From positions 118,372,991 to 118,436,990 of the forward strand of contig NC_133166.1 of the NCBI RefSeq assembly GCF_040802235.1: DNA of 64,000 nucleotides, read 5' to 3'. The DNA is from Manis javanica. Its lineage: Eukaryota; Chordata; Mammalia; Pholidota; Manidae. Shown here in pieces: positions 1 to 12,500 of the stretch. The position numbers and the translations under genes were made by a program. The notes below the pieces were generated by a model. It did not search any database. It saw only the letters and a program-made list of their open reading frames with translations, and was not told the DNA's origin. Positions within the stretch are counted from its first letter, which is position 1, and each line of letters opens with the position of its first letter.

Positions 1-139
1 CCTTGGCCTCTCAGATTCCCCCTCTCTTCCCCTACCCACTCTTCCCCTATCCACTCCCCACCTGCCACCTCCATCTGTGATTTGAATCCCCTCCCCAATC
101 AGATGCTCACTGATTAGGCCTCCTTTCACAGACATCCAT

Positions 140-300
140 GCTTTCACTCAACAAATGCCAGCAATGCCTGTGCTCCAGCCACTGTTCCTGGTGCTGGGGG
201 CACCCAGGCCTGAGCTGAGAGTCTCAGGGGAGACTGGCCCTGAAACCATGCACAGGTACCATACCAGGGAGTGTCAGATGGAGGAACTAAAGCAAGGAAG
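140..300. repeat. L2-like fragment
   Basis: The series ttcactcaacaaatgcc, ccactgttcctggtgctggg and ggagactggccctgaaacc resembles the 3' end of LINE-2. It is diverged and the boundaries are loose. Confidence 0.4.
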
Positions 301-659
301 GCGTGGAGGTGTCAGGGAAGGGCTCGTGCTACCGTGTGCCATGGGCTGACCCTTGCATCCTCTCCTGCATACACATCTCCTCCTGTCCTCCCCAGGGTCA
401 ATCCTGTGTCAGCGGGGGACAAAGAAGTTCTGGGTTCTGGAGCTGCCTGTCCCTCCCCCTGGCTTCTGTGCCCTTGGCTGAGCTACCCCAGGGCCAAGGA
501 GAGACCAGGCAATATTTCAGATCTCTGGCGGACGGTGCCTTCTCCGGAGATAGCATTTCCTTTGTCAGGCCTGGTTGGGGCCACGGTGAGCAAATAATAG
601 CTGAGACCACCTGGCGTGCTGTAAGGGACTGAGGGACACACACACACACAGTCTGGCCT

Positions 660-845
660 CAGTATCTCCCAACAATAGCTATTATCTGAGCACTTACTAT
701 GTCCTGGGACTTGGCTTGAAGCTCTTAAAATGAATGGATTTACTTAATCTTCCCAGAAACCAGTAAGATATTATTTTTCCCATTTTGCAGAAGAATCAAT
801 TGAGGCATTAGAGGAAATGGTGACCCCAGGATAGGAATGAATGAG
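660..845 (-). repeat. MIR SINE fragment
   Basis: Reads gagcacttactatgt, then cccattttgcagaagaa, which is the MIR consensus in reverse orientation. Confidence 0.65.
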
Positions 846-884
846 TCCAGCTCATTCATTGGTATTGGCCAACATCCTAGAGTC

Positions 885-1035
885 CTTTTACTGACACCTG
901 CTGTGTGCCTGGTACTGAATTAGGCCCTTGCCTATTTTCCAGAGATGTAGAAACTGTGGCTCAGGCAGTGGCAGAGCTGGATTTTGATCTGGGTTCATTT
1001 CCTGCATTTTTACCCCATTAACCTGCCCCTGCCCC
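885..1035 (-). repeat. MIR SINE fragment
   Basis: A second reverse MIR, from ctgctgtgtgcctggtactg to ggcagagctggattttgatc. Confidence 0.6.
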
Positions 1036-1329
1036 TGTCTGCAGGCTTCTGGGGCTGGAGGTGGGCTGTCCACAAGGGCTCAGGGCTCTGGCCCTTGGAT
1101 TTGGGAGGGGAGGGTTAGCTGACAGCCACACGGAAGTTGCTCTTCTTGATGAATTTTCTACATAACCCACTCAGGCCTCTCTAATTGCCCTGACACATGT
1201 AGCTACCTCTTAAAAGCTAGCCATGACCATGGCCATTAAGCCAGAGCCCAGCCCCACATCGCTGGGGTTATGTAACTCTGCTGTGTCCCATTTGACATCT
1301 TGCCAAGCCTGTCCTGATTTGATGCTATT

Positions 1330-1425
1330 AGGGCTGTGTACCTAGGCAAGTCATTGTCTTGGCCTCGGTTTTCTCATCTGTGAGGTGGGAAGATTGGACT
1401 AAATGACCTTTGCAGGCCCTCCTCC
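1330..1425 (+). repeat. MIR SINE fragment
   Basis: Forward MIR core: ggcaagtcattgtc, then ggttttctcatctgtgaggtgg. Confidence 0.55.
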
Positions 1426-1436
1426 CTTTTTTCCAT

Positions 1437-1764
1437 TTATTATATTGTAAAAAACAAAATTTACCATCTGAGCCATTTTTAAGGATGCAATTCAGTAGTG
1501 TTAGGTATATTCACATTTCTGTGGAACAGATCTCTAGAACTTTTTCATCTTGCAGTTCTGAAACTCTGTGCCCATTAAACAACCCCTCTCCTCCCACCTC
1601 TAGCAACCACCATTCTCCTTTTTGTTTCTATGAATTTGACCACTTTATACTTCTACAGGTGAAATCATGTAGTATTTGTCTTTTTGTGACTGGTTTATTT
1701 TCCTTAACATAATTGTCCTCAAGGTTCATCCATATTGTATGTAGCAGGGGACAGGATTTCCTTC
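1437..1764 (-). mobile_element. Old L1, 3' part (interrupted)
   Basis: The + strand is the complement of an L1 3' end, with the typical order gtgaaatcatgtagtatttg then tcaaggttcatccatattgt. It stops at the LTR insertion at 1765 and resumes at 3342. It is old and diverged. Confidence 0.75.
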
Positions 1765-2234
1765 TGAGATAGGGCAGAGACAGGAGACAGGCGTCATGGT
1801 TAATTTCCGAAAGCCGAGATATACACAGTATATAGTAGGAATGGGAGGGACTCCATCTTAAAAACCAGGAAGTTAGGAAGTAAGATTCCTAACATATTCT
1901 TTGATAAACAGACAATAATTCAACCCGCTTCGGGGGCAGGGCAGGCAGTCTTGATTGATGTTCCCAGAGGGACGCTGCTATCCTGGAGAGGAGCCTACCA
2001 ATTTCTTGTGTGAAGTTAATTTTGCAGAATTACCTGGAGGACTGATAGTGGAGGAGAGGAGACACGATGTCTCTCACCCGGAGATAAACATTTTGATACC
2101 ACTTTACGAGTCTATACTCCTGGCCCTTTACTGCATTCCTGAAAATCCTTAAAAAACAATCCCCAGCCTTTCAAGCGTGCCTCCTTCCTGATATTGCCCG
2201 CACTTTCCTTTCTTTGAGGGCGTACTTTTATTTT

Positions 2235-2533
2235 ATTAAATTTTTTACGATAAATTGTTTTTTTATTAATGTATCGTCGATATGCAATCTTATGAAGGTT
2301 TCACATGAGCAACATTGTTACTACATTCACCCCTATTATGAAGTCCCCCCCCACCCCATTGCAGACCCTGTCCATCAGTGTAGTGAAATGCTAGAGAGTC
2401 ACTGCTTCTCTTCTGTCTGTGCTGCCTTCCCTGTGACCCACCTACACTGTGTGCTCATCATAATGCCCCTTAGTCACACCTTCTCCCTCCCTCCCGACCG
2501 CCCCTCCCCACCCCCTTCTCTTTGGTAACCGCT
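2235..2533 (-). mobile_element. Young-type L1 3' end, truncated
   Basis: Read in reverse, it matches the 3' UTR fragment at 28208-28380 (shared ctgatggacag, catgtgaaaccttcataaga and an A-rich end). It is 5' truncated and lies inside the LTR-like insert. Confidence 0.6.
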
Positions 2534-2552
2534 AGTCTAAGGGTGTATTTTT

Positions 2553-2683
2553 TTTTTTTAAAGACGATTAGCATCAGCTACCAGTCTTAAGTCTCTGATT
2601 AGAAAGGCTTGGCCCCTGAGAGAAATATACATTAAGGTTATGCAGCTAAATATATTTTGCCACAAAGAAGGAAAATAGTCAAA
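2553..2683 (-). mobile_element. Small poly(A)-tailed insertion with target-site duplication
   Basis: About 130 bp beginning with a T-run (an A-tail on the minus strand). It is flanked by 19-bp near-identical direct repeats at 2534-2552 and 2684-2702, with one mismatch. This is the signature of L1-machinery retroposition. The family is not recognised. Confidence 0.6.
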
Positions 2684-3341
2684 AGTCTAAAGGTGTATTT
2701 TTAAATAAAACTTCCTCACTGCTCAACTTACTGTGTTTTGTCCCTGCGCTTTTCCAGTGGTAAGCATCTTAGTCTCTTGGCTATTTCATTCTATTTCTAA
2801 GCCTGTCTCCGCTTTACTCCTGATGAGTAGGGAGGGGCTGCTGAGAGCGATTTGGGCCTGCAAGTTCCCGTCGCCTGGGTGACCCAGGTGGAACTGCAGC
2901 TTAGCGATCTGCTCTTTAGTAGCCTGCCTGAAAGTCTCCTTTCTTTGGGAAGTTCTCAGAACATAATCTCACTCCACTCCATGCTCCACAGCACCCCCAA
3001 ATCCTGGGATAGTAGGGGCTAGTCCCCATGCCATGCAGATCCACGTGGACATGGGACACCAGGTGACCCTGGCTTTAGCAGTTGGCAAGGGGGACATGCC
3101 CTATGCTGAGAAGTTCAGTGAGCTTTCCCTCCATCCCTCAGCACTTTCCTGCTCTCAACCAACCTGCAAGGCAGCTGCCATCCATTTCTACTCTCACTTC
3201 AATGAATTCCATCCTTACCTACACTCATCCGACCTGCTGGAGAATTCTTTCTTGTTCAGAGTCAAGAACCCTCCCCAGTCCAGGTTGAGGTTTCACCCAG
3301 TGCCTGGGGAGAGACCCCCCAGATGCAGTTGCCCAGCAACA

Positions 3342-3795
3342 CTTCCTTTTTAAGGCTTCATAATATTCCATTGTATACATAGGCCACATTATAATCCACC
3401 TCCTGGGGATAATTGACAGACCTTTGGGTGGCTTCCACCTCTCGGCTATTGTAAATTATGCTGCTGTGAACATGGGCGTGAAGAGTCTTTCTGAGACCCT
3501 GCATTCACTTCCTTTGGTTGTCTACCCAGAGGTGGGATTGCTGGATGATAGGATGAATTCTTTGAGGAACCTCCATACTATAGTCCATAGCAGTTGTACC
3601 GTTTCACAATCCCATCAGCAGTTACAGGGTTCCAGTTTCCCCACTCACTAACACTTGCTAACACTGGTGCTTTGGGTAACAGCTGTTCTAATGGAGGTGA
3701 TGGCTCATTGTAGTTTTGCATTTCTCTGATGAGTATGATGTTGAGCATCTTTTCATGTGCCTGTTAGCCATTCATCTGCAGCCTCTTTTCACTAA
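3342..3795 (-). mobile_element. Old L1, continued
   Basis: Continues the 1437-1764 element: cataatattccattgtatac, ttgtctacccagaggtggga, ttgagcatcttttcatgtgc. These are classic L1 ORF2 3'-end motifs in reverse. Confidence 0.8.
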
Positions 3796-3799
3796 GGGG

Positions 3800-5740
3800 C
3801 TTTCTCAGAGCTCTGCTGTGCCATCATTGTGACATCCTCAGGGAGAGCCTTCTAGTAGCTGGTAGGGCCACAGCTCTTGAACAGTTCCATGGCCCCTGCT
3901 CCCCAAGCCCCACCCTTCTCAGAAGAGCTGTGGCCAGCGCCCACCAGCTCAGTGTCGTGGGCTTTAGTGCAAGCCAGATCCTAAAGCTCTAGTCTGCTCC
4001 GTGTGGCTGCTGCAGACAGGTGCCCAGGCTCTGTGACTGCTTTTTCTGATAGGCCCAGAGGTTTTTTGTAATCTGCTCTAGGGGGTCACTGCTGGCCTGT
4101 GCAAGCATCACTGAACTCCAGGATAGTGGTTGGCACTCCATAGTGGGTGGTGACTTCAGTGTCTGCAACAAGAGGCCTGTGTGGCAGCTCACAGCAGGAG
4201 GAGCCCATCAGGGGATGGACAGGGACTGTATTTGAGTAATTTGAGGGGCTCCCCTCAAAGCTAACCCTCCCCACCAATGCTTCAGGTTCTGGCTAGTTTT
4301 CCCATCCCCCTGCCTAAACCCAAGGCCTTGGGAGTGACCTAACAGCAGCTCAGGAATGTCAAGTGGGCTGAGAGGCCTCAGCATCCCTGACAGGATTTGG
4401 GGATAATGGATTTCCAAGTTCCCCCAGGCCCCTTGACTCCAGGAATGTTGCAGGATCCACTGGTTGAAGCCCAGAGAGGTAAAGCAACCTACTGGAAGGC
4501 TCCAAGGCATGGAGAGAAATCAAGTGCCAAGCTGTTGGTTTGGCTGTGAGACAGTGACACAGTTCAGGCTTTAAGGGGACACAATTCCAGGTGGCAGGAG
4601 GCCTGGACTACCTCTCCTTGCTCAGATGGTGGCACAGCCCTGAGCTTGCTTCTTGCTTTACCTCCTGTGGGACCCCGTGCAGGCCTTTGTCTTCCTTATC
4701 TGTCTGGGTGCAAATGAAGGTTCTAACCCACAAACTCCCCAGCTGCCTCACCCGTGAGCTGAGACTAGGCCAGGGCCCAAGAAAGAGGTCAGGGGGAGCA
4801 TCTGACCCCTGAGGGCTGCTAAAGATGGGGTGAGGGCCACCTTCCCTTGCGGTGGGGCTGGATGTTGGTGCAGGGGGTCCACGTCCTCCAGAGCTGCCTC
4901 CTCCATCCTCATGGGTGAACGTGGTGGGGGCAAGGTGTCTGCTGGGTGTCTCCAGTCTCAGCTGCCAGTCACACTCCTCTGAAGGAGGGGGTTGGAGGGC
5001 ACCTCAGTGACATCACAGCTTTACCAGCTGTCCTGGCGATGGAATGCAGATGCTTCTTATACCAAGGAAGAACCCAGAGGTCCCCTCAGCCCTTCTCTGG
5101 GCTCTGGCCCACCTGACGCACAAATATCAGCTACTATGATTTCCTACAAATTGTTAAACCAAGATAAAATGTTAGCATATTGGAGAACTATACTCAGGGT
5201 TTTCAACGTGTATTCACCGCATCAGCCCATCAGCATGACCTGGAAGCTTGTGAGGAAGCTTCTAGCACCTGAAGCAGACTTGTCCCATCCCACCTCCGGG
5301 TGAGCCCAGCAGTCTGTTAACAAGCCCTGGGTGATTTCCGCACTCAAGTTTGACACCCGCTGCCCTGTAGCATAACCTTGGGCTGCTGTCATTCCGTGTT
5401 GGGTGTGCACTCCTAATGGTTAGGAGTATCTTCATCTCAAAAAAATACAAAGTAATCTGGGGAGCAACGGACACTCTCGAAAACACTTGAATTTATTTAA
5501 GTAAATACGGGAGGGTACCTTAACGAGTAAGTCACCCAGCTGAGGCACCCGGTGAATGACTGCGTGTCCCACTCACCCACGCCAGTGCCCCCACTTCCGT
5601 TCCAAGCTGAGGGACTGGGGGCGGGGGTCTTCCTGTCGTGGTGGGGGGGCCACTGGGGTGGACGTTGGGGGCCCATTGTTTGAAAGCTGCAGTCACCCCG
5701 AGATACTTCCCCATCTCTGTGAGCTCGGGATTTAAGGTTG
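3800..5740. other. FADS3 upstream region, no gene seen
   Basis: About 1.9 kb of mixed-composition sequence. I recognise no exon, RNA gene or clear repeat. In other mammals RAB3IL1 ends several kb upstream of FADS3, but no RAB3IL1 coding exon is visible here. Confidence 0.5.
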
Positions 5741-5987
5741 TAGGAAGTGCGGCTAGAAGCCCATCATTCACAGAAGGGCGTTCCAGACCCCGCGAGGCGC
5801 AGGCCTGGGCCGACAAGGGCGCGCGGACATCGCCTGTGGGTTTTAAGTCCCCGTCCCTGCCCCACCCACCGAGCCAGGAACCCGGTGCGGCAATGCCCTA
5901 GGCAGGGCCGGGCGTGGGGCCGCAGCCCTCGCAGGTGGGCGTGCCCACCTGGACCCCGCCCTCCCCGCCAGCGGGAGCGGCCATCAG

Positions 5988-6020
5988 CCAATGGGGGCCG
6001 GAGCGCTGCGCTGTGATTGG
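5988..6020 (+). promoter_or_regulatory. Opposed CCAAT box pair of FADS3 promoter
   Basis: CCAAT at 5988-5992 and ATTGG at 6016-6020, separated by 23 bp of GC-rich DNA. These are candidate NF-Y sites. The FADS2 promoter has the same arrangement and spacing. Confidence 0.65.
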
Positions 6021-6083
6021 AGCGCATACGGGTCGGGGGCTCGCGGCGCGGGCGGGGGGCGCGGCGAGCGCTGTCAGCGCGGT

Positions 6084-6089
6084 TATAAG
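6084..6089 (+). promoter_or_regulatory. TATA-like box TATAAG of FADS3
   Basis: TATAAG in GC-rich sequence, 64 bp after the second CCAAT motif and about 190 bp before the ATG. It is a plausible core promoter element placing initiation near 6115. Function is inferred. Confidence 0.5.
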
Positions 6090-6276
6090 GGAGGGAAAAG
6101 TTCCTGCGCCGGGAGCTGGGTAGGCGCACGCTCGTACGGCAGCCGCAGCGGCGGGGCGGGGCCGCAGAAGACGGGGGGCGGTGGCGGAAGCCCCCGGGAA
6201 CGCGATTACGTTCCCCTCGGTGTCTCGCTCTGACCTCAGCCAGGTCCCGGGTTCCCGAGGACTGTTGCACGCAACC

Positions 6277-6501
6277 ATGGGTGGCGTCGGGAAGCCCGGC
6301 GCAGGGCCAGGGTCGCGCGAGGGGCCCGCGCAGCTGGGGGCGCCGCTGCCCACCTTCCGCTGGGAACAGATCCGCCCGCACAACCTGCCGGGTGACAAGT
6401 GGTTGGTCATCAAGCGTCGCGTCTACGACATCAGTCGCTGGGCACAGCGGCACCCTGGGGGCAGCCGCCTCATTGGCCACCACGCTGCTGAGGACGCCAC
6501 G
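6277..6501 (+). CDS. FADS3: FADS3 coding exon 1
   Basis: Residues 1-75, covering most of the cytochrome b5 domain including HPGG. The donor is ACG|GTAAGG in phase 0. The frame stays open upstream to 6181 but has no ATG there, so 6277 is the start. Confidence 0.95.
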
Positions 6502-9500
6502 GTAAGGATGTCCACTGCTGGCAGGGTGGAGCCTGGCGCTCCCTGGGCCCAGGCCGTGGGCACTGTGCCCCGGTCTACCTGCGGGGCTTTGACATCCTTC
6601 CTACTCTTTGCTGACCACTGACCTCCCAGCCAGGGCCCCAGAGTTGTGATGGACTAGCTAGGGCCTGATGTGAGCTGAGGAGGCCACATCCCTGCATGGA
6701 GGACCCGCGCGGTGGATCAGGGTCTCTACAGGGGTAAGGGGCTCTCAGACGTGGCAGGAGGAGCTGCGTAGGAGAGGACCTTTCCTGCTAAGGTTTCTCC
6801 TCTCGGTTCTGAGTCCTCCAGATCAGTTCCCTCATGCTGGATGCTTGCTGAGTAGGGTGGGGTCCCCAGGGGCTGGCAGAGATGTGCCATCAGAGGCTGA
6901 GAGCTGGGCAGCAAAGACTGAGCAGGGCGTAGAGGTCTGTGGCTTTCCCAAGAGCTGCTGTAAAAGGCTCTGAGGGGCAGTGACTCACCTCTCCTGGGCT
7001 GACAGCTGCACGTGGGAGAGCTTTGCCAGCCATGCTGGGTGGGCCTTCTTGGGAAGCACAGTCACCCCAGGAATAGGCTAACCCCTGGGGACCCCAATTC
7101 CCCTTCCCAGCGCATGTCTAGAGATATCTTGGCCAAGGAGGGATGTAGCCTGGGTCCAGTGGGATAGTCTGGCTGGAGCCCAAGGGTGGAGCACCTACTG
7201 GGATGAGACTCCCCTGTGGTCCCCAAATGGGGGGATTGGAGTTGGGGCTGCAGTGCTCTGTTCTGGATCATCCAAAATTCCAGGTTGGCTGCACTGGGTA
7301 CCAGGGAAATCTTCAAGATTCCAGGGGATGAATCCCAAACTGGCATAACTTTAGGCAGCAAAAGAGATCGTATTCTGTCCTGGGAGGGTCGATGTCCCTG
7401 TTGCTGGCTGATAAGTGTGAGTGTGTCCTGCAAACTGTAGAGTGCAGTGGAAAGGCTGGGGCATAGCTGCGCCTTTGCTGGGCAACGTTGCCAGTTTATC
7501 CATGTCCATAACAGGACAGAATTGCAGTAGGCCATCTCTCAGCTTCCTCAGGTTCCCGGACATTGGGCAGGAGTTGCCAGAAATACCTGGTCTGTTGAGG
7601 CCAAAGGGGTTATGAGATGGCTGGGGGTGGGAGACCCCAGTCTTTGTCCGTGATGGGCCCGCAGGGCAAACCAGCGCCTCCATGAGCCCAGACCCCAGGT
7701 GCCTCATCCTGGGTCTTGGAGCACAGGTGGGGGTGGGGCGGCCGTCTTGCCAGGGCTGTGTTCCTGCAGCCACCTCTCACCAGCCCTGGCCACCCATCAG
7801 CTCTTCTCACGTCCAGGCAACAGAAACCTTCCTGCCAGGAAATTCCCAGAGACCCTGTGCCATGAAGCCAGCCTCTGGCCATCCTGGGATACAAAGCTAG
7901 GTACCCTAGGGAGAGTGTTCTGGGTCCCAGGCCCGGTTTATCTAAGGGTCATAGACTGCCTGAGACTAATGGAGCCAGCCAGGGAGGGCCAAGGTCCAGC
8001 CACTGCTGGTCAGAAGTACATCAGTATGCCAGGCTCCGAATTTAGTGCTTGAATTATAGATATCCTTAATCCCCAAGTTCCTCCTTTGAAACAGGTACTG
8101 TTATTATTGTTCCCACTTTGCAGATGAGAAAACAGGCTCAGAGAGTCAAAGTGATTTGAAATGAAGTGGTCAGGGGGATTTAAGTCCACATGTTCTCAAT
8201 CACATGCTACACTGCAACTTAGCTATTTATTCTATTCATTCAATCATTGAAACATTAAGCCTGTCAGTAGATGCCCAGTGAGCATAACCTATATGCCCAA
8301 CTCTCCTCTAACCTCTGAAAATACAGCTGTGAACAAGACCTCTGTGAGGAGGGAGTTTTCCTTGGCAGGGGACCAGCTAGAGCAGAAGCTTGGAGGTGGC
8401 GCCATACTCCGTGAATCCCAGGCACAGAAAGGCTACCAGCCTGGTTGGAGTTGACAGTGGACAGAGGGCAGGCAGCGACGTCCAAAGGTAGCAGGGGCTG
8501 GCTCCTGCTGGGCTTCTGTGTCCTTGCGGTAGGACTTTGGTTTTATTCTATGGGGGCTTTGGCGGGCAGAGCAGGGAAATCTGATACGCCTCTAGAAGGA
8601 TCCCTAACGGGGAGAGGGCAGGGGCTGAGGGAAAAGATGATAGGGCCCTGCTCTCCCCCAGGGGAGGCCATTCACCTGGGCCCTGAGGGCAGACATGGCC
8701 AGGGCAGAGGGCAAGAGCTGCCGCAGGTGCACGCGCACCAGTGAGAGGAACTAGGATTGAACTCCGTGTGGTCTTCAGACAGCCTTATGAGGCAGGTAGA
8801 TGGGTGTTAGCCCATTTTGCAGATATGGATGATGTAAAGGGATTTTCTTGGGGCCCTGGAAGGGCAGGGCCTTTGTCCTTGGGCTTGGAGAGTGGGGTTT
8901 GTGTCTAGGTAGGAGTTGGGAGGAAGACAGAGCAGATCTCAGGCTCTCTAGTGGGGGTGGGGCCTCAGAGGGGGGCTGGCCATGAGTCCAGCCGACCTGG
9001 CTCCGGAGCGCACCCTCTGTTCTCACCCACCACAGAAAGGCCTGCTGCCGAACGAACGGCCTCTCCAGTGTGGCCTCTCTGCAATGTCCCGGTGCCCCGC
9101 TCCCTCCTTGCAGGAGGAGGGAGGACTGTGTGGCACAAGGCAGGAACACAGTGTGCAGGGGTGGGGCTGCTAGTGGCCTAAGCACCCTGGCAGCCGTCTG
9201 CTTTCCTTCCCAAGGGCACCCAAGCCACCGTGGGTTTCTCATGAAACAGCAGGCAAGAGCCGGCGCTCGGTAGTGGAGAGAGGACCCAGCGCTGGAGGGT
9301 CTGGCTGCTTTGGGACCACCACTGGGTCACCTGTGAGGCCAAGGGTGCTGGGTGGAGGAGGCTCTAATGTGAGTGCTGGCCTGTTCCCAGGGACACCAGG
9401 GCTGCTGGGGGCACTGGGGCAGCTTCTTGGGGGTGTCTTTCCTTGAGCTGGACTCTACTGCATGGGCAGGAGTTGGACATGCCCTGCTCAAAGCTGTGTG

Positions 9501-12500
9501 CCCTTTGGCCTCTTAGTGCCTTAGTTTGGTCAGCTATAAATAGGGAACACTGACCGTGCCCCCCCCCTCGGCCTCCTCTGAGGCATGCCCAGGAGGATGG
9601 GGAGGAGCATCTGAGCCTGGGCATGAGATCTGCCTTAGCTTCCCACCTGGGAGAGGGAGGAAAGAAGGGGGGGGGGATTCCTGGGCTGTCCCCTGAGGAT
9701 ATCCCACCACACCCCGTCTCCACAACCCACTGCCATCTCCTCAGCAAGGCTGAAGGAGGCAGCAAGGGCAGCCCCAGACCACCTGAGCTCTTAGTGGCCC
9801 TGCTCCATTCCCTTCCTGATCTGGAACATTCTTCGGGGAGTGACCAGAGCTGTCACTTCCCCTCCTCCCCTCCCTGGTATCCCCAGCTGCCACCCCTCCA
9901 GTTTCCTAGCCTCAGGCTGGGCAGGACTTGATAGGCCGGTGCACTCCTCTCTCCTACCTCCCGCCTGTGGGCCCGCTCTCTCGGGGGCACTGGATCTCTG
10001 AGCCACGCAGGAGCCCAGTGTGTCAGGCCGGCTGCAGCTCAGGTTAGTCCCCCCATCAGCCCTGTGAGGTGCGCATTTGTGGTTCCTTATCTACTGAGGA
10101 GAATATACAGAATGGAGATAGGGCTGTGATCTTGTCTGTGCCTGTGGCTGGGCTCCTGCGTGCAGCTCTGGGCTCAGATTCCATCCAGGACAGGCTGGCT
10201 CCAGCTCCCCCTCCCTCCCCCCTTAGCCAGCTGTTCCATGGAGCCCACAGTGGGCCGGGGGGGCAGGGCAGGGGCCACTCTGAGGCTTCCGGGGACTGAG
10301 GCAGGGCTGAGTGGCAGCTGCATCCTGGGAGGGCATGGATGGCACAGAAGATCAGCTTGGCTTCCCATCCCAGCGCTGCCACTGCAGACTGGCCTGAGCA
10401 CATGCCCCGCCCAGAGCCTGTGCTCCCTCCCCGGTGAAACGGTTCCTCGCCCTGCTTTGTGGGCTGTGCAGGGCTGTCTCTTGTCCACTTAGGCACACCT
10501 AGTGTCTAGCCCTGCTCCATGCCCAGCTCCCAGCACACCACTGGAAACAGAGCTGGCACTACCGCCAGCAGCTTATGTTCAGGGGCACCGCTTTTATTCC
10601 AGCAGTTCCTCCCAGTTCCACTCCAAGACCAGTGAGAGACCGAGTCCACTTTTGACTCCTTCGGTGGGGGAGGGTCACAGACTTTCTGTACATGCCTCTG
10701 GGAGAAGGGTGCCAGGGGTGGAGGCTCCAGCAGGGCCGCCCAGGGAACACCAGGACCACCCTCCTGTCCCCACCACCTAGTCTCTGAGCAGCCAGGTCCG
10801 TGGCTGCTCAGGATGGTGACCAGCCTCGTGGTGAGGACACTGTCCCCACCAGGATACCTGCTGCTTCCCTTCTGGCCCAGGAGGGGCCACCCCAGGGCTG
10901 CTGCTGAGTGCCCAGAGCACAGTGTTACACAGCCAGACTGGGTTCTGATCCATCCTCCATCAAATGGAGCTGTGTGAGCTTAGGTAAGTGGCTTCACCTC
11001 TCTGAGTCTTCTGCCTAGCCCCTAAGCCCTGAACAGAGGCTCAGAGAGAACCAGGTCATATGGCTCCAGCAAGTGTTCCAGAAAAAGCTGTTTGCTGGTG
11101 TGTCAGGTTTTGGTCCGAGGCCAGGGACCCACCCTGTTTGCACTGAGAATGCAAGAGGCAAGTGTAGGCTCAGTGGGGCGCCCCCCCCCAGGAGCCCAGC
11201 CTGCTTTCCGAGCACCTGCCCGCCCCCTCCCTCTGGCCCAAGCCCTGTCCCTGGGCTCTGGGATTCCACCACCCGGCTCTGAAGGGGCCCTGCCCTTTGC
11301 TTCTCCGGGGCAGGCCTGGCTGGAGGTCCCTTGGATGGGTCTGGCACAGCCCTTCCCGGCAGTGCGTCTCCAGGCCTGGTCTGGATGAATCGGAACCAAC
11401 GCAAAAGAGCCGGAGAGGCTCCTCACTCAAGGGCATGGCCCTGGGCATCTGCAGGTCTGCTGGGCACGGGGGAGGCCCCAGAACAGACACGGGAGGGGGG
11501 AGAGGAAGAGCTGGGAGGGAGGAAATACTGGGGCCATGGCCACAGTACCACTTCTGCCCTGAGTGTATGTGTTTGTGGGGGGGCGCGTGCCATGTGTCCA
11601 TTCTTCTGAGTGCATGTGTGTGTCTGGGTCTGCACGTGTGCACACATGTGTAAGACACTGCTTTTGTCTTTGTGAGTGTACCCGTGTGCTGAAGGGGAGT
11701 TTCAGGGGAGATGAGAGGGAGTCCAAGGCATCTCTCACTCAGCCTTGCAAGGAAGGAAATCCTGAAACAGGCTACAGTATGGATGAACCTTGAGGACCAA
11801 GTGGAATAAACCAGTCACAACGGATGAATACTGAATGGTTCCTCTTATCTGAGGTCCCTAGAGTGGTCAGATTCATACAGAAAGCCAAACGGGAGTGCCT
11901 GGGGCTGGGGGGAGAGGGAACCTGGGGAGGTGGTGTTTAATGGGGATAGTTTTAGTTGAGGAAGATGAGAACATTCTGGAGTTGGACAGTGGGGATGGTT
12001 GCTCAGCAGTGTGAATGCACTTAATGCCGCTGAGCTGAACACTTAAAATGGTTAAAATGGGAAATACTGTGTATCTTCTACCACAATTTAAAAATTGAGG
12101 GAAAGAAAGTTAATGCTCAGCAGTCCAGCAGGACTCTAGAAGGGCCCCAGACGCTTGACTGCTGAATTTGTCTGGTCCCATAAAGGAGATCAGACTCGCT
12201 CAAGGTCACAGCGAGTGGGGTCAGCGAGCACAAGAGCCGTCTTTCCCGCTAGCGCCCTTGCCGGCACCTGCCCACTCCCTGGTGGGGCCTGCCTCCCCTC
12301 CACCCCACTCCCGGCGTGCTGCCTCTTCATCGGGGGAGATCTGCCCTTACACAGCCCCCCATCTCTTAGGAGCTCCAGGGAGGGGCCCCCAGTCAGCCTT
12401 CCTAAGGGCCTTGGTAACCTCCCAGCTCCCAGATTTCCTGGTTGCCCTGGGACAGTAGGAGAGCTGGCAACAGGAAAGGGGACCCACTGGCTGGGTCCTG

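Larger units (their letters stand above)
1765..3341. mobile_element. ERV/LTR-like insertion inside the old L1
   Basis: The insert begins TGAGATAGGG and ends GCAACA, and is flanked by CTTC at 1761-1764 and 3342-3345. A 4-bp duplication fits a gammaretrovirus-type endogenous element. It contains an AATAAA near 2704 and later nested insertions. No intact viral gene is seen. The internal structure is unclear and more than one element may be present. Confidence 0.5.
5750..6520. promoter_or_regulatory. FADS3 CpG-island promoter
   Basis: CpG-dense block against a CpG-poor surround. It covers the probable transcription start (about 6110-6120), the 5' UTR and coding exon 1. It contains GC boxes and a pair of opposed CCAAT boxes. 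Confidence 0.85.

Noticed and set aside
1-1300. Last exon of RAB3IL1, expected upstream of FADS3 by mammalian gene order
   Set aside because: No coding sequence or poly(A) signal I can link to RAB3IL1. The region reads as MIR/L2-rich. It most likely lies beyond the left edge.
1955-2152. Open frame within the LTR-like element as a viral gene
   Set aside because: It is short, has no recognisable gag, pol or env motif, and lies within LTR-type sequence.
6181-6276. N-terminal extension of FADS3 upstream of ATG 6277
   Set aside because: The frame is open but has no ATG, only a GTG. The ATG at 6277 has strong context and gives the expected N-terminus.
5764-6483. 239-residue minus-strand open frame opposite FADS3 exon 1
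   Set aside because: An antisense GC-rich artefact of the FADS3 CpG island with no domain.
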